Shown here piece by piece: positions 50,891 through 62,967 of a stretch of DNA of 64,000 nt (positions within the stretch are counted from its first letter, which is position 1; the number at the start of each line of letters is the position of its first letter). This DNA comes from Planctomycetota bacterium (lineage in GTDB: Bacteria; Planctomycetota; B15-G4; SIAN01): the NCBI GenBank assembly GCA_016795285.1, contig JAEUIC010000011.1, forward strand, positions 182,321 through 246,320. The letters run 5' to 3'. A program made the translations under genes and the position numbers. The notes under the pieces were generated by a model. That model saw only the letters and a list, made by a program, of their open reading frames with translations, was not told where the DNA came from and did not search any database.

Positions 50891-52228
50891 GCGCGACGCG
50901 ATCCAGCTGCGCCACGCCAGCGGCTTCAGCCCGAAGTCCTCGCCCGAGGCGAAGCGCAACGCCGTCAGCGCGTCCTGCCGCGCGAGCTCGGCGCCGCGCT
51001 CGACCACCTCGACCAGCGCGCCGAGCGACGCCGCGCTGTCGATCTCCACCAGCGCGTAAGCCGCGGCGAGCCGCACGTCGCCGACCCGATCGAAGCGGAG
51101 CAGCAGCTGCAGCGCGTCGATCGCCTCGTCGCGCCGCGCCGCGCCGAGCGCGATGGCGCACTGCTCGCGCAGCGCCGGCTGGCGCGTCCGCTTCATGATC
51201 GCGGCCAGCTCGTGCAGCTCGCGCGTGCCGAGCCGCGCCTGCCACGCGGCCGCCTGCCCGTCGCCCCCCCCGCCTTCCGCGCAGGGATTGCGCGCCGCCG
51301 CCACCAGCTCGGCGACGCTCGCCAGCGCGATCGGCGGGCGCGGCAGCTCCGGCTCGAACGGGCGCGTGCCGGGCAGCGGCAGCAGCGTGAAGACGAAGTC
51401 GAGCGCGACGCCGGCCGGCGGCAGCATCTCCTCGTCGACGTCGGCCCACGTGTAGGGCTCGTCGTCGTGCGCGTAGACGTCGAAGAGGCAGTTGTCGGCG
51501 CGCGACTTGTCGGGATGGAGCGTGAGGATGTTCCCCTCGTAGTCGGCGAGGAAGACCTGCTTCTTCTCGGTGCCGAGCAGCACCTCGTCGAAGCGCGAGC
51601 CGAGGTAGACGTAGCCGCGCAGCGGCAGCGGCCGGCCGGTGCGCAGGTCGACGAAGAAGTCCTCGAAGGCGCGCGTGACGGCGCGGCCGTCGGGCTCGTT
51701 CCAGCGCACGTAGAGGAAGACGCGCTCGCCTGACGGCGGCAGCACCTCCCACGGCTCGATCAGGCCGGCGTCGACCTCCTCGCGCGGCGGCAGCGGATCG
51801 CGCAGCTGGCGGCGGCGCGCGACGCCCGGCTGCAGGCCGAGCGCGAGGAAGCAGGCGTTCAGCAAGCTCGGCGTGCACTTCACGATGCCGAACGCCTCGT
51901 GGGTGAAGCCGCCCTCGATGACGATGCCGTACTCGACCGGGTACTCGCGCGAGCGCTGCCGGCGGATCAGGTCGCCGCGCACGTGCACCTCGCGACGCGC
52001 GCGATCGAAGGTGATGCCGTCCTGCTCGAGGCGGCGCGCGAACTCGGCCGCATCCTTCGGCGGCGGCGCCACCACGCGGCCGGCGCGCGCCCCGTCGCCC
52101 TCGCCCTCCGCGTGGTCGTGGTCGTGCTCCTGCGCGAGGGCGCGCGGCGACAGCGGCACCAGCAGCGCGAGCGCCGCGAGCGAGGCGGCGAGGGACGCGG
52201 CGAGCAGGCGGTTTCGAGGTTCGTGCAT
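50888..52228 (-). CDS. Secreted HEAT-repeat protein
   Basis: A 446-residue protein with a Sec signal ([20 protein letters not shown], cut near ALA-QE) followed by a His/Asp-rich HDHDHAEG patch that could bind metal. The middle is beta-rich ([31 protein letters not shown], then [19 protein letters not shown]). From about residue 345 two or three HEAT-like helix pairs follow ([20 protein letters not shown], then [14 protein letters not shown]), ending [11 protein letters not shown] 52228 is preferred; 52237 would add three residues. Function unknown; the HEAT part suggests protein binding. Confidence 0.72.
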   Translation of the reverse strand: MHEPRNRLLAASLAASLAALALLVPLSPRALAQEHDHDHAEGEGDGARAGRVVAPPPKDAAEFARRLEQDGITFDRARREVHVRGDLIRRQRSREYPVEYGIVIEGGFTHEAFGIVKCTPSLLNACFLALGLQPGVARRRQLRDPLPPREEVDAGLIEPWEVLPPSGERVFLYVRWNEPDGRAVTRAFEDFFVDLRTGRPLPLRGYVYLGSRFDEVLLGTEKKQVFLADYEGNILTLHPDKSRADNCLFDVYAHDDEPYTWADVDEEMLPPAGVALDFVFTLLPLPGTRPFEPELPRPPIALASVAELVAAARNPCAEGGGGDGQAAAWQARLGTRELHELAAIMKRTRQPALREQCAIALGAARRDEAIDALQLLLRFDRVGDVRLAAAYALVEIDSAASLGALVEVVERGAELARQDALTALRFASGEDFGLKPLAWRSWIASR

Positions 52229-52237
52229 GGCGGCCAT

Positions 52238-52249
52238 GTTGCGCGCAAC
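52238..52249. promoter_or_regulatory. 12-bp palindrome in the divergent HEAT/glucan-synthase gap
   Basis: GTTGCGCGCAAC is a perfect palindrome just upstream of the HEAT gene start. The 228-bp gap also has TACCGT (52406-52411) as a -10 candidate 45 bp before the glucan synthase ATG. The rest of the gap shows nothing clear. Confidence 0.35.
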
Positions 52250-52456
52250 GCGAGGCGAAGCAAGCGGTTCGAGGGGGCGCCGCGCGGCACGATCTACAAA
52301 GCGCCGCGCGACGCCGTGGGTCGACGGCACCACCTCGCCGCCCATCCGCCCGGGCCGCGCCGGCGCCCCGCGTCGGGCGCGCGGGAACGTCGATTGCATC
52401 CGGCGTACCGTCCGCGACGTCGCGCCTGGCGGCTCGCGGGCGGAGGCGGAGCGGCG

Positions 52457-55400
52457 ATGCAGCAGCGCAGCGGATCGAACGGCGGCGAGACGACTCCGCT
52501 CGCCGCCACGCTGCTCGGCATCGACGGTCTCGAGGAGCACGCCCGCGTGCTGGCGGCCCGTTTCGGGCTCGCGCGCCGCTCGCGCCGCGGGTCGCGCCGC
52601 TTCTTCGGCCGCCTCGCGCAGAACGAGCGCTTCCTGTCGGAGGCGTACCGCGTCCTCGCCGACGACGCGCGCCGCGAGCTGCCGATCGAGCCGGCCACCG
52701 AATGGCTGCTCGACGCCTATCGGACCATCGACGCCGACGTGGTCGAGATCCAGCGCAACCTCCCGCGCAACTACTTCCGCCAGCTGCCGAAGCTGACCGC
52801 GCGCGAGTCGGACTGCACCTCGCGCATCGAGGCGCTGGCCGTCGAGCTGATCCGCGTCAGCGACGGCCGGCTCAGCTCCGAGCGGATGCACCACCTGCTG
52901 GCCGCCTTCCAGCCGCTCGCGCCGCTCACCATCGGCGAGCTGTGGGCGTGGCCGACCATGCTGAAGGTGCGCCTGATCGAGAACGTGCGCCTCCTCGCCG
53001 AGGAGATCCTCGCGCGGCGCGCCTGCCGCCTCGAGGCGGACGCGGTCTGGAGCGCCTTCGACGACGGCGCACCGCACGTCGAGCTGGCGACGCTGCCCGA
53101 GCTCCCCTCGACCGCCTACATCGCGCAGCTGCTGCAGCGCCTCCGCGAGCACGCGCCGCGCTGCGCGCCGATCCGCGCCGCCCTCGAGGCGCGCCTGGTC
53201 GCCTCGCGGATCGAGCAGGCGGACGCGATCCGCGCCGACATCCAGGGGGTCGCGGCGCGCCGCGTCTCGATGGAGAACGCGGTCACCAGCCTGCGCTTCT
53301 GCAGCAACCTCGACTGGACCAAGTTCGTCGAGCGCGAGAGCGTGGTCGAGCAGGTACTGCTGCGCGACCCGGCCGGCATCCACCGCCAGGCCGAGTTCGC
53401 CACCCGCGATCGCTGCCGCCACGCGATCGAGGAGCTCGCCGGACCGACCGCCGAGGAGCAGCTCAAGGTGGCGCTGCGGGCGATCGAGAGCGCGCGCGCC
53501 TCCAGCGAGCCGCCCGGCGCCGACGCGCGCGCGCGCCACGTCGGCTGGCACCTGCTCGGCCGCGGCCGACCGGCGCTCGAGGCGGCGGTCGAGTTCCGGC
53601 CGTCGCTCGCGCTGCTGCTGCGGCGCGCCTGCTTCCGCCACGTCACGCTCCTCTACCTCGGCGCGCTCGCCACGCTGACCGTGCTGCTCACGGCAGCGGC
53701 CGCCGCGGCGGTCGAGGGCGCCGGCTGGCGGCTGCTCGTGGCGCTGCTGGTCGCGCTGCCGGCCAGCCAGTTCGCGAGCGACCTGCTCCAGGCCGTCGCA
53801 GCTCGACTCGCGCCGCCGCGACGGATGGCGCGCCTCGAACTCAAGGGCGGCGTGCCCGCCGACGCGCGCACGATGGTGGTGGTGCCAACGCTGCTCGCGA
53901 GCCTCGAGGGCGTCGAGCAGCTGCTCGACCACCTCGAGGTGCAGGCGCTCGGCAACGCCGAGCCGCACGTCCACTTCGCGCTGCTCACCGACTTCACCGA
54001 CGCGCCTGCCGCGGAGCTGCCGGCCGACGCCGCGCTGCTCGCCGCCGCGAGCGCGGGGATCGAGCGGCTGAACCGCCGCCACGCGCCCGGCAAGGGCGAC
54101 CGCTTCTTCCTGTTCCACCGCGAGCGGCGCTTCAACCCCTCGCAAGGCGCCTGGATGGGCTGGGAGAGGAAGCGCGGCAAGCTCGAGGAGTTCCATCGGC
54201 TGCTGCGCGGGGCCACCGACACGAGCTTCGTCGCGCAGGTCGGCGCGCTCGAGCTGCTGGCGGGCGTGCGCTACTGCATCACGCTCGACAGCGACACCCA
54301 CCTGCCGCGCGACGCGGCGCGCGAGCTGGTCTCGATCGCCCTCCACCCGCTGAACCACCCGCGCTACGACGCCGAGCGCGGGCGCGTGGTCGAGGGCTAC
54401 GGCGTGCTGCAGCCGCGGGTCAGCGTGACCCGTTCGAGCGCCACCGGCTCGCGCTTCTCGCGGATCCACGCCGGGAACGTCGGCGTCGATCCCTACACCA
54501 CCGCCGTCTCCGACACCTACCAGGACCTCTTCGCCGAGGGGATCTTCACCGGCAAGGGGCTCTACGACGTCGACTCCTTCCGCGTCGCGCTCGAGGGGCG
54601 GGTCGCCGACGACACGCTCCTCTCGCACGACCTCTTCGAAGGGCTCTTCGCTCGCACCGCGCTGGTCTCCGACGTCGAAGTGGTCGACGACTACCCGGCG
54701 AGCGTGCTGCTCCATGCGCGCCGCGCGCGCCGCTGGATGCGCGGCGACTGGCAGCTCCTGCCGTGGCTGCTCGGCGTGGCGGCGCCGCGCAACGGCCGCA
54801 CGCGCGACCAGCTGCCGCTGATCAGCCGCTGGAAGATCGCCGACAACCTGCGGCGGAGCCTGGTCGCGCCCGCCTGCCTCGCGCTGCTGGCCGCCGGCCT
54901 CGCCGTGCTGCCGGGCGCGCCGCTCGCGTGGACGCTCGGCGTGCTGCTGGTGCTGGGCCAGCCGCTGCTGCGCGAGCTGCTCGCGCTGCTGAACGGTCCG
55001 GCGGCGCGCCAGCCGCTGCGCGTCTTCCTGGCGGGCATCGGCGAGGACGCGGCGCTCGCCGCGGCGCAGGTCGGCGTCGGCGTGTTGCTGCTCCCCTTCC
55101 ACGCGTGGACGGCGCTCTGCGCCATCTCGGTGACGCTCTGGCGCCTCCTCGTCACCCGTCGCCACCTGCTCGACTGGACGAGCGCCGCGGCCAGCGCCAG
55201 CGCGCACGGCGCCGACCAGCGCGGCACGAGCCGCCGCTTCCTCGGCACCATGCTCGCGAGCCCGCTGATCGCGCTGCTGCTCGGCGCCGCGATCGCATGG
55301 CTGCGCCCCGCCGCGCTGCCGATCGCCGCGCCGCTCCTCTTGGCGTGGCTGCTCGCGCCGTGGATCGCCGCGTGGCTCAGCGCGCCGACGCGCGCGGCGA

Positions 55401-58400
55401 CGACGACGCTCGCCGCGACCGACCGCGCGCAGCTGCACCGGCTGGCGCGCCGCACGTGGCGCTGGTTCGAGACGTTCGTCGGCCCCGCCGACCACTGGCT
55501 GCCGCCCGACAACTACCAGGAGGCGCCGGTCGAGGCGCTGGCGCACCGCACCTCGCCCACCAACATCGGTGTCGGCCTGCTCGCCACGCTCGCCGCGCGC
55601 GACCTCGGCTTCATCGACGCGCGCACGCTGGTGGCGCGGCTCGACGCGATGCTCACCGCGGTCGAGTCGCTCGAGCGGCACGAGGGCCACCTGCTCAACT
55701 GGTACGACACCGTGAGCCTCGCGCCGCTGCCGCGCCGCTACGTCTCCACCGTCGACAGCGGCAACCTCGCCGGCGCGCTGATCGCGCTGGCCGCCGGGCT
55801 GCCGCGCCTGCCGCAGGAGCCGCTCGCCCCCGCCACCCGCCGCGCTGCCGCGCGCGCCACCGCGGAGCTGCTGCACGAGGCGCTGCTGCTGCCGGTGGCG
55901 CCCGCGCCGGCGCTCGATGCGGTGCGCCGCGCCGAGCGCGCCGAGCTGCGCGAGCAGGTCGAGGCGCTGCTCGGCGAGCTCGCGGAGGAGCGCGCCAGCG
56001 AGCGCGCCGACCCGAGCGCCGTCCCGCCGGCCGACCCGCGCGCGGCGGCGCTGCGCGACGCGGCCATGCGGCTGACGCAGCGCGAAGCCGACGCCGGCGC
56101 GCGCGACGACCTGCTCCACTGGTCGGCCGCGCTCGCCGACGCGCTCGATCCCGCCTTCGAGCGCGACGTCCCCGCCGACCTCGTCGCGCCGCTCGCCGCG
56201 CTGGCCGAGCGGGCGCGCCTGCTGGCCGAGGAGATGGACTTCCGCTTCCTCTTCGACCCGCAGCGCAAGCTCCTCTCGATCGGCTGGCTGCTGGCCGACG
56301 CGGAGAGCGAGGGGCGCCTCGACACGAGCTGCTACGACCTGCTCGCCTCCGAGGCGCGACTGGCGAGCTTCATCGCCATCGCCAAGGGCGACGTCCCGCA
56401 GGAGCACTGGTTCCGCCTCGGCCGTTCGCTGGCCGTGGTCCACCGCGAGCCGGCGCTCGTGTCGTGGAGCGCGTCGATGTTCGAGTACCTGATGCCGCAG
56501 CTGCTGCTGCGCGCCTACTCGCGCACGCTCCTCGACGCGAGCTGCCGCGCGGCGCTCCACCGCCAGATCGACTACGGCGAGGAGCGCGGCGTGCCGTGGG
56601 GCATCTCCGAGTCGGCCTACGCCTTCGTCGACCGCCACGGCCACTACCAGTACAAGGCGTTCGGCGTGCCGGGACTCGGGCTGAAGCGCGGGCTCGCCGA
56701 CCACCTGGTGGTCGCGCCCTACGCCAGCGCGCTCGCGGCGCTGATCGACCCGTGCGCCGCCGCCGCCAACCTGCGCGCGCTCGCGCGGCTCGGACTCGAC
56801 GGTCGCTACGGCGCCTACGAGGCGATCGACTTCAGCGACGCACCGCTCTCCGGCGCGCCCGATGCGGCGCCGGGCGACGGCGTGATCGTCCGCAGCTACA
56901 TGGCGCACCACCAGGGGATGACGCTCGTCGCGCTCGGCGCGGCGCTGCTCGGCCCGACCATGGTCGAGCGCTTCCATCGCGACCCGCGCATCCAGGGCGC
57001 CGAGTCGCTGCTGCAGGAGCGGGTGCCGCGGAACGCGCCGATCCGCCCGCCCCACCCGAACGAGACGCGCGCGCCGGTGCCGGCGACGGCCAGCGCGCCG
57101 CGCCGCCACGCGACCGCGGCGACCCTCCATCCGCAGGCGCACTTCCTCTCGAACGGCGGCTACACCGCGATCGTCAGCCAGTCGGGCGGCGGCGCCTCGA
57201 TCTGCCGCGGCCGCACGGTGACGCGCTGGCGCGAGGACCGGACGCGCGACGGCGGCAGCCAGCTGCTCTACCTGCGCGACGTGCGCAGCGGCCGCGTCTG
57301 GTCGGCGACCGGCCAGCCCGGCCTCGGCGAGCCGGAGAGCTACGCGGTCACCTTCCTGCCCGATCGCGCGCTCTTCCGGCGCAGCGACGACGGCATCGAC
57401 ACGCAGCTCGAGGTGGTCGTCTCGCCCGAGAGCGACGTCGAGGTGCGCCGCCTCACCGTCACCAACAAGAGCCTGCGCGTGCGCGAGATCGAGGTGACCA
57501 GCTTCGTCGAGTTCTCGCTCGCGCCGTTGCAGGACGACCTCGCCCATCCGGCGTTCGGGAAGCTCTTCCTCGAGACGAGCTACGTGCCGGCGAGCGCAGC
57601 GATCCTCTGCTCGCGCCGGCCGCGCGCCGCCGGCGAGCCGGGCGCGTGCGGGCTCCACGTGCTGAGCGTCGAAGGGCGGCTGCAGGGCGCGATCGAGTGG
57701 GAGACCGACCGCGCGCGCTTCCTCGGCCGCGGGCGCGAGCTCGACGACCCGATCGCGCTCGACGGCCGCTCGCTGTCGGGGACCACCGGCGCCGTGCTCG
57801 ACCCGATCGCGAGCTTGCGGCTGCGCATCCGGCTGGCGCCGGGCGGCTCGATGCGGATGGCGTTCGCCACCGGCATGGCGGCCGAGCGCGAGCGCGCGCT
57901 GGCGCTCGCCGAGCAGTTCCACGAGCCGGCGGCGGCGGCGCGCGCCTTCTCGCTGGCCTACACCAACGCGCGCGTCGAGCTCGCCCACCTCGGCATGGCG
58001 CCCGACGAGGCGCAGCTCTGCATGGACCTCGCCTCGCGCCTCTTCTGGAGCGATCCGTCGCTCTACGCCGAGCCGGAGCTGCTGGCCGCCAACGAGGGCG
58101 GGCAGCAAGAGCTGTGGCCCCACGGCATCTCGGGCGACCTGCCGCTGCTGCTGGTGCGCGTGGTCGGCGACGAGGGGCTGCCGCTGGTGCAGCAGGTGCT
58201 GCGCGCCGTCGACCTGTGGCGGCTGAAGGGGCTCGCCGCCGACGTCGTGCTGCTGAACGACCATCCGACCAGCTACCGCGACCTGCTGCAGGAGCAGCTG
58301 GCGGCGCTCATCGAGAGCGGCTCGTGGGCGGCCAACAAGGGGCGCGCCGGCGGCGGCATCTTCCTCTTGCGCGGCGACACGCTCTCGGCCGAGGCGAAGC

Positions 58401-61027
58401 GGCTGCTCGCCGCGGCCGCGCGCGCGGTGCTGCAGGGCGAGCGCGGTTCGCTGCAGCAGCAGCTGCGGCCGCCGGCGCCGCGCTCCCCGCTGCCGCCCCC
58501 GTTCGTCGCGCGGCGCTGGGGCCCGCCGGCGAGCGACGAGTCCGCGGCCGGCGATCGGCGCGCCGACGGCGACGGCGAGCCGCCGCTGCCGGCGCTGCGC
58601 CTCGCGAACGGGCTCGGCGGCTTCTCGGCCGACGGCAAGGAGTACGTGGTCGTGCTCGCCGGCGACGCCGAGACGCCGCTGCCGTGGAGCAACGTGCTGG
58701 CGAATCCCGGCTTCGGCGCGCTCGTGACCGCGTCGGGGATCGCCTTCACGTGGGCGGAGAACAGCCGCGAGAACCGGCTGACGACGTTCGCCAACGACCC
58801 GGTGAGCGATCCGCTCTCCTCGTTCCTGCTGCTGCGCGACGAGGAGAGCGGCGCGACCTGGAGCGCGACGCCGGGGCCGCTCAAGCGCGCGCCCGACTCG
58901 GGGCGCTTCGTCGTGCGCCACGGCGCCGGCGTCACGCGCTGGCAGCGCTCCGTGGCGGGGATCGCGCAGGAGCTCGCCGTCTTCGTCGACCCGGTCGATC
59001 CGGTCCGCATCGCGACGCTCACGCTCGCCAATCGCAGCGGACGGCGCCGCTCGCTCGCGCTCTTCTCCTACGACGAATGGGCGCTCGGGCCGGCGCGCGC
59101 CGGCCATCGCCGCCACGTCGTCACCGAGTTCGACGCGGCCTCGGGCGGCGTGCTGGCGAGGAACCCGTTCCAGCACGACTTCAAGGGACGGATCGCCTTC
59201 GCGGCGGCGTCGGAGCGGCCGGTCGCCGTCAGCGGCGATCGCACCGAGTTCCTCGGCCGCAACGGCTCGCCGGGCAAGCCGGCGGCGCTGCGCCGCAGCG
59301 CGCTGTCGGGCGACGTCGGCGCCGGGCTCGACCCGTGCGCCGCGCTGCAGCTGCGCGTCGAGCTCGCGGCGGGCGAGACGCGCGAGATCGTCTTCGTGCT
59401 CGGCCAGGGGACGAGCCGCGAACACGCGCGCGAGCTGATCGCACGCCACGCGTCGGTGACGGCCGCGCACGCGACGCTCGCCCGCGTCGAGCGGCGCTGG
59501 GACGAACTGCTCGACGGCGTCGAGGTCGAGACGCCCGACGACTCCTTCAACCTGATCCTGAACCGCTGGTCGACCTACCAGCTGATCGCCTGCCGGCTGT
59601 GGGCGCGCAGCGGCTACCACCAACCGGGCGGCGCCTACGGCTTCCGCGACCAGCTGCAGGACGTGCTGGCGCTGACCCTGACGAGCCCCGCGCTCTGCCG
59701 CGACCATCTGCTGCGCGCCGCCGCGCGCCAGTTCACCGAGGGCGACGTGCAGCACTGGTGGCATCCCGGCAGCGGCGTCGGCGTGCGCACGCGCTGCTCG
59801 GACGACCTGCTCTGGCTGCCCTTCGCGGTCGCCGAGTACGTCGAGGCGACGGGCGACCGCGCGCTGCTCGACGAGGTCGTCCCGTTCCTCGCCGCACCAC
59901 CGCTCGCGGCGGGCCAGGAGAGTTCGTACGGCAGCCCGCCGGTCGCCGCGGCGCCGGCGACGCTGCTCGACCACTGCCTGCGCGCGACCGAACGCGGCCT
60001 CACCAGCGGGCCGCGCGGGCTGCCGCTGATCGGCAGCGGCGACTGGAACGACGGCATGAACCGGGTCGGCCACCTCGGCCAGGGCGAGAGCGTCTGGCTC
60101 GGCTGGTTCCTCCACATGGTGCTGACGCGGATGGCGCGCCTCTGCGACGGTCGCGACGACGGAGCGCCGCGCGCTGCGCGCTACCGCGCCGAGGCGATCC
60201 GCCTCGCCGAGCGGCTCGAGCAGAGCTGGGATGGCGACTGGTACCGCCGCGCCTACTTCGACGACGGCGCGCCGCTCGGCTCCGCGCAGGGCGACGACTG
60301 CCGCATCGATGCGATCGCGCAGTCGTTCGCGGTGCTGTCGGGCGCGGGGGCGCCGCGGCACGCCGAACGCGCCACCGACGCCGTGCGCACCCACCTGATC
60401 CGCCGCGACGCGGGCTTCGTCCTGCTGCTCACGCCGCCGTTCGACCGCGGCGCGCGCGACCCCGGCTACATCAAGGGCTACGTGCCGGGGATCCGCGAGA
60501 ACGGCGGGCAGTACACCCACGCCGCGATCTGGACCGCGATGGCGATCGCGCGGCTCGGCCACGGCGACGAGGCGGTCGAGCTCTTCCACATGCTGAACCC
60601 GATCAACCACACGCGGACCGCGCCGGACGTCGAGCGCTACAAGGGCGAGCCCTACGTCACCGCGGCCGACATCTACTCCCACCCGAGCCACCTCGGGCGC
60701 GCCGGCTGGAGCTGGTACACCGGCTCGGCGGGCTGGCTCTGGCAACTCGGCGTCAACAGCATCCTCGGCCTCGCGCGGCATGGAGCGACCTTCGCCGTCG
60801 ACCCCTGCATCCCGGCGGAGTGGCCGCGCTGCACGTTGCGTTGGAGGAGCGGCGCGACGCGCTACCGGATCGCGATCGAGAACCCGGCGAGCCGCTGTCG
60901 CGGAGTCGCCTCGGCGACGCTCGACGGCGTGGCGGCCGATCCGGCGGCGATCGCGTGGCAGGACGATGGCGGCGAGCACGAGGTGGTGATCGTGCTCGGC
61001 GACGCGCCGTTCCCCGCCGCTCCGTGA
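52457..61027 (+). CDS. Cyclic beta-1,2-glucan synthase-like giant enzyme (GT84-GH94)
   Basis: A 2,856-residue protein, close to the about 2,870 of Brucella Cgs and to NdvB/ChvB. Order: cytoplasmic N-domain (1-390); membrane helices about 395-445; GT84 transferase with [15 protein letters not shown] near 610 and [14 protein letters not shown] near 757; a second helix cluster about 800-990; glucoamylase-like segment ([20 protein letters not shown] near 1035, [14 protein letters not shown] near 1480); two carbohydrate-binding lobes; and the GH94 catalytic barrel with [11 protein letters not shown] (D2529, D2532). It makes and trims cyclic osmoregulatory glucans in the inner membrane. GGAGGCGGAG precedes ATG 52457. 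No ndvA-type exporter is adjacent. Confidence 0.9.
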   Translation: MQQRSGSNGGETTPLAATLLGIDGLEEHARVLAARFGLARRSRRGSRRFFGRLAQNERFLSEAYRVLADDARRELPIEPATEWLLDAYRTIDADVVEIQRNLPRNYFRQLPKLTARESDCTSRIEALAVELIRVSDGRLSSERMHHLLAAFQPLAPLTIGELWAWPTMLKVRLIENVRLLAEEILARRACRLEADAVWSAFDDGAPHVELATLPELPSTAYIAQLLQRLREHAPRCAPIRAALEARLVASRIEQADAIRADIQGVAARRVSMENAVTSLRFCSNLDWTKFVERESVVEQVLLRDPAGIHRQAEFATRDRCRHAIEELAGPTAEEQLKVALRAIESARASSEPPGADARARHVGWHLLGRGRPALEAAVEFRPSLALLLRRACFRHVTLLYLGALATLTVLLTAAAAAAVEGAGWRLLVALLVALPASQFASDLLQAVAARLAPPRRMARLELKGGVPADARTMVVVPTLLASLEGVEQLLDHLEVQALGNAEPHVHFALLTDFTDAPAAELPADAALLAAASAGIERLNRRHAPGKGDRFFLFHRERRFNPSQGAWMGWERKRGKLEEFHRLLRGATDTSFVAQVGALELLAGVRYCITLDSDTHLPRDAARELVSIALHPLNHPRYDAERGRVVEGYGVLQPRVSVTRSSATGSRFSRIHAGNVGVDPYTTAVSDTYQDLFAEGIFTGKGLYDVDSFRVALEGRVADDTLLSHDLFEGLFARTALVSDVEVVDDYPASVLLHARRARRWMRGDWQLLPWLLGVAAPRNGRTRDQLPLISRWKIADNLRRSLVAPACLALLAAGLAVLPGAPLAWTLGVLLVLGQPLLRELLALLNGPAARQPLRVFLAGIGEDAALAAAQVGVGVLLLPFHAWTALCAISVTLWRLLVTRRHLLDWTSAAASASAHGADQRGTSRRFLGTMLASPLIALLLGAAIAWLRPAALPIAAPLLLAWLLAPWIAAWLSAPTRAATTTLAATDRAQLHRLARRTWRWFETFVGPADHWLPPDNYQEAPVEALAHRTSPTNIGVGLLATLAARDLGFIDARTLVARLDAMLTAVESLERHEGHLLNWYDTVSLAPLPRRYVSTVDSGNLAGALIALAAGLPRLPQEPLAPATRRAAARATAELLHEALLLPVAPAPALDAVRRAERAELREQVEALLGELAEERASERADPSAVPPADPRAAALRDAAMRLTQREADAGARDDLLHWSAALADALDPAFERDVPADLVAPLAALAERARLLAEEMDFRFLFDPQRKLLSIGWLLADAESEGRLDTSCYDLLASEARLASFIAIAKGDVPQEHWFRLGRSLAVVHREPALVSWSASMFEYLMPQLLLRAYSRTLLDASCRAALHRQIDYGEERGVPWGISESAYAFVDRHGHYQYKAFGVPGLGLKRGLADHLVVAPYASALAALIDPCAAAANLRALARLGLDGRYGAYEAIDFSDAPLSGAPDAAPGDGVIVRSYMAHHQGMTLVALGAALLGPTMVERFHRDPRIQGAESLLQERVPRNAPIRPPHPNETRAPVPATASAPRRHATAATLHPQAHFLSNGGYTAIVSQSGGGASICRGRTVTRWREDRTRDGGSQLLYLRDVRSGRVWSATGQPGLGEPESYAVTFLPDRALFRRSDDGIDTQLEVVVSPESDVEVRRLTVTNKSLRVREIEVTSFVEFSLAPLQDDLAHPAFGKLFLETSYVPASAAILCSRRPRAAGEPGACGLHVLSVEGRLQGAIEWETDRARFLGRGRELDDPIALDGRSLSGTTGAVLDPIASLRLRIRLAPGGSMRMAFATGMAAERERALALAEQFHEPAAAARAFSLAYTNARVELAHLGMAPDEAQLCMDLASRLFWSDPSLYAEPELLAANEGGQQELWPHGISGDLPLLLVRVVGDEGLPLVQQVLRAVDLWRLKGLAADVVLLNDHPTSYRDLLQEQLAALIESGSWAANKGRAGGGIFLLRGDTLSAEAKRLLAAAARAVLQGERGSLQQQLRPPAPRSPLPPPFVARRWGPPASDESAAGDRRADGDGEPPLPALRLANGLGGFSADGKEYVVVLAGDAETPLPWSNVLANPGFGALVTASGIAFTWAENSRENRLTTFANDPVSDPLSSFLLLRDEESGATWSATPGPLKRAPDSGRFVVRHGAGVTRWQRSVAGIAQELAVFVDPVDPVRIATLTLANRSGRRRSLALFSYDEWALGPARAGHRRHVVTEFDAASGGVLARNPFQHDFKGRIAFAAASERPVAVSGDRTEFLGRNGSPGKPAALRRSALSGDVGAGLDPCAALQLRVELAAGETREIVFVLGQGTSREHARELIARHASVTAAHATLARVERRWDELLDGVEVETPDDSFNLILNRWSTYQLIACRLWARSGYHQPGGAYGFRDQLQDVLALTLTSPALCRDHLLRAAARQFTEGDVQHWWHPGSGVGVRTRCSDDLLWLPFAVAEYVEATGDRALLDEVVPFLAAPPLAAGQESSYGSPPVAAAPATLLDHCLRATERGLTSGPRGLPLIGSGDWNDGMNRVGHLGQGESVWLGWFLHMVLTRMARLCDGRDDGAPRAARYRAEAIRLAERLEQSWDGDWYRRAYFDDGAPLGSAQGDDCRIDAIAQSFAVLSGAGAPRHAERATDAVRTHLIRRDAGFVLLLTPPFDRGARDPGYIKGYVPGIRENGGQYTHAAIWTAMAIARLGHGDEAVELFHMLNPINHTRTAPDVERYKGEPYVTAADIYSHPSHLGRAGWSWYTGSAGWLWQLGVNSILGLARHGATFAVDPCIPAEWPRCTLRWRSGATRYRIAIENPASRCRGVASATLDGVAADPAAIAWQDDGGEHEVVIVLGDAPFPAAP

Positions 61028-61153
61028 TCCGCACCTCGATCGACCGCGGAGCGCGATGTGCTTCGTCTCCCGGGCCGGGGCGATCGTCCCGACCAACGGC
61101 GCCGCGCGCCCACCGCGAGCGATCGAGCAGCAACGCTGGGCCTGGAGCCGGTG

Positions 61154-61564
61154 ATGGCGACCTCTCCGCGCGATGACCCGACGGCAGGCACCCCCTCGAG
61201 CGAGTCGCGCGACGCGCGCGCGCGGCTGCTGATCGCCGCGATCGGCGGCGGCGCGATCGGCGCCGTGCTCGGCGGCCTGCTCGTCGCCACGCAGCGCAGC
61301 GCCGAGGCGATCAGCGTCGGCTGGAACGGCGCGCAGTCGAGCGCCGCGCTGCTGATCGCCGGCGCAGGGGCGCTGGTCGGCGGCTTCGTCGGCGCGATGG
61401 TGACCCGCACGGCGGTGCAGGGCTTGCGCGCGCGCTTCGCGGCGCGCCGCTCCTCGCTCAGGCCGGCGCCGACGCGCTCGCTGCCGGAGATGACGGTGGC
61501 GCCGTTGTCGAGCCAGCTCGCGCCAGGCACTTCTGCGCCTGCACCGGCTGGCCGAGGCGGTTGA
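61154..61564 (+). CDS. Small two-helix membrane protein
   Basis: A 136-residue protein with two Gly/Ala-rich membrane helices (LLIAAIGGGAIGAVLGGLLV and ALLIAGAGALVGGFVGAMV) and a basic, Pro-rich C-terminal tail. No family recognised. It begins 127 bp after the glucan synthase. Its last 107 bp overlap the convergent glycosyltransferase gene, so the tail could be shorter in reality only if sequence errors exist. Moderate confidence that it is expressed. Confidence 0.55.
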   Translation: MATSPRDDPTAGTPSSESRDARARLLIAAIGGGAIGAVLGGLLVATQRSAEAISVGWNGAQSSAALLIAGAGALVGGFVGAMVTRTAVQGLRARFAARRSSLRPAPTRSLPEMTVAPLSSQLAPGTSAPAPAGRGG

Positions 61565-62783
61565 GCAGCGCGCCGAGTTGCCGCCAGGTGCGCCCCGCCT
61601 CGGGGCGCACCTTCGCTTCGGCCAGCAGGAACTGCACCGCGTCGCCCGCTCGGTGGGCGGCCACCAGCGCGTCCGCTTTCAACTGCACCGCGGCCGGATA
61701 GCCCGGTCGCGCCGCCAACGCCCGCTCGGCCGCGGCGAGCGCCGCCGGCGGATCGCCCTGCTTCAAGGAGAGGCGCGCGCCCAACGCGTGCGCCTGCGGG
61801 CCGGCCAGACCGGGCCGCCACGCCGTCTGGTGGGTGCGCCGCGGCACGGTGAGGCACTCCTCCACGTGGCGCAGCGCCGCTTCGAAGTCGCCCGCCGCTT
61901 CGCGCGCGAGCGCCGCCACGTAGGAGTAGGCCGGCGCCTCGAGCTCGCGCGGCGGATGGGCCGAGAGCAGCGCCAGCGCCTCGTCGAGCGCGCCCGCTTC
62001 GAGCCGCGCCGCGCAGGTGATGGCGAGCAGCTCGCTCCAGTAGGGCGCTCGCCCCTCGCCGCGCGCGAGCGCCGCCTGGCAGAGCGCGAGCGCGCGCTCC
62101 GCCGCCGGCCGCGCCGCCTCCTTCTGTTGCGCCTGGCCGCGCAGGAAGTCGGCGAACTTGTACCAGAGGTAGGGCTCGTCGGGGTGCTGCGCGACCGCCT
62201 TCTGGAAGAGCCGCACGTTGCGCTCCACCTTGCCGTGCTTCTCGATCGCGGCGGGCGTGTAGCCGTCGTGGACGACGCGCAGCTCTTCCAGCAACGCGAA
62301 GCGCTGGCCGGTGCGCGCGCGCACCTTCTCCAGGTCGGGCAGCACCTGCTCGTGGATCGGGAAACGGAAGCGGACGTCCGGCGAATGGCGCCAGAGGCGG
62401 AGGATCGTCGAGTCGAGCCGCTCGCCGCCGGCGAGCTCGCTCGCCACCGGCAGGAAGTAGCCGAGGTACTCGGTGCGGCGGAGCGCGTCGCGCAGGCCGG
62501 CCGGCCGCGGCGGCTCGAACCGCTCGTCGCAGTCGAGCAGCAGGATCCACTCGCCGCGCGCCAGCTCGAGGCCGGCGTTGCGCGCCGCCGCGAAGTCGTC
62601 GTCCCACGCGCGCGTCGTGACCCGCGCCCCCGCCGCGCGCGCCCGCTCGATGCTGTCGTCGCGCGAGCCGGTGTCGACCACCACGATCTCGTCGACGACG
62701 CCCGCCACGCTCGCGAGGCAGCGCGACAGCGACGCGCCGCCGTCCTTCACGATCATGCAGAGGCTGAGCAGCGGCTTTCCCAT
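61458..62783 (-). CDS. Family 2 glycosyltransferase with C-terminal TPR repeats
   Basis: A 441-residue protein. A GT-A domain at the N-terminus (LLSLCMIVKDGGASLSRCL, VVDEIVVVDTGSRDDSIE, LARGEWILLLDCDERFEP) is of the SunS-like type, followed by TPR-like helices from about residue 195 (HGKVERNVRLFQKAVAQHPD, then AALAAAERALAARPGYPAAV). ATG 62783 was chosen at the start of homology. Such enzymes glycosylate peptides or proteins, or act on glycans; target unknown. The Ser/Pro/Ala C-terminus overlaps the convergent small membrane protein. Confidence 0.85.
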   Translation of the reverse strand: MGKPLLSLCMIVKDGGASLSRCLASVAGVVDEIVVVDTGSRDDSIERARAAGARVTTRAWDDDFAAARNAGLELARGEWILLLDCDERFEPPRPAGLRDALRRTEYLGYFLPVASELAGGERLDSTILRLWRHSPDVRFRFPIHEQVLPDLEKVRARTGQRFALLEELRVVHDGYTPAAIEKHGKVERNVRLFQKAVAQHPDEPYLWYKFADFLRGQAQQKEAARPAAERALALCQAALARGEGRAPYWSELLAITCAARLEAGALDEALALLSAHPPRELEAPAYSYVAALAREAAGDFEAALRHVEECLTVPRRTHQTAWRPGLAGPQAHALGARLSLKQGDPPAALAAAERALAARPGYPAAVQLKADALVAAHRAGDAVQFLLAEAKVRPEAGRTWRQLGALLNRLGQPVQAQKCLARAGSTTAPPSSPAASASAPA

Positions 62784-62849
62784 GACGAAGCGCGCTTGGC
62801 AAACGGCCGGCCGCACCCGCGCCCGGGCGGCCGCGGATGCCACCCCTCG

Positions 62850-62896
62850 TTTTTTTCCGGGTCAGGCTCAAGCCGCAGGAAGAAAACGCCCGAAAG
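62850..62896 (+). promoter_or_regulatory. T7 tract and TCAAG element in the 184-bp divergent gap
   Basis: A run of seven T (62850-62856) is the longest T-run noticed in the window. TCAAG (62868-62872) is followed 16 bp later by CCCGAAAG (62889-62896), the same arrangement as before the chemoreceptor. The GC stem nearest the T-run is about 20 bp away, so it is not a standard terminator. Confidence 0.3.
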
Positions 62897-62967
62897 GGGG
62901 GCAGCGAACGCGCCCCGGAAAGCGCTTCCCGGAAGGGACTGCGCAGGGCGCGCACGAGGCGAGGACC

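Noticed and set aside
52457..61096. A frame of over 2,800 codons antisense to the cyclic glucan synthase, merging with the HEAT gene
   Set aside because: Only the terminal 446 residues (50888-52228) show a signal peptide and plausible folds. The remainder is compositional shadow.
62821..62856. Intrinsic terminator ending in the T7 run
   Set aside because: The GC stem (GGCCGC/GCGGCC) is about 20 bp from the T-run, and both flanking genes are transcribed away from it.
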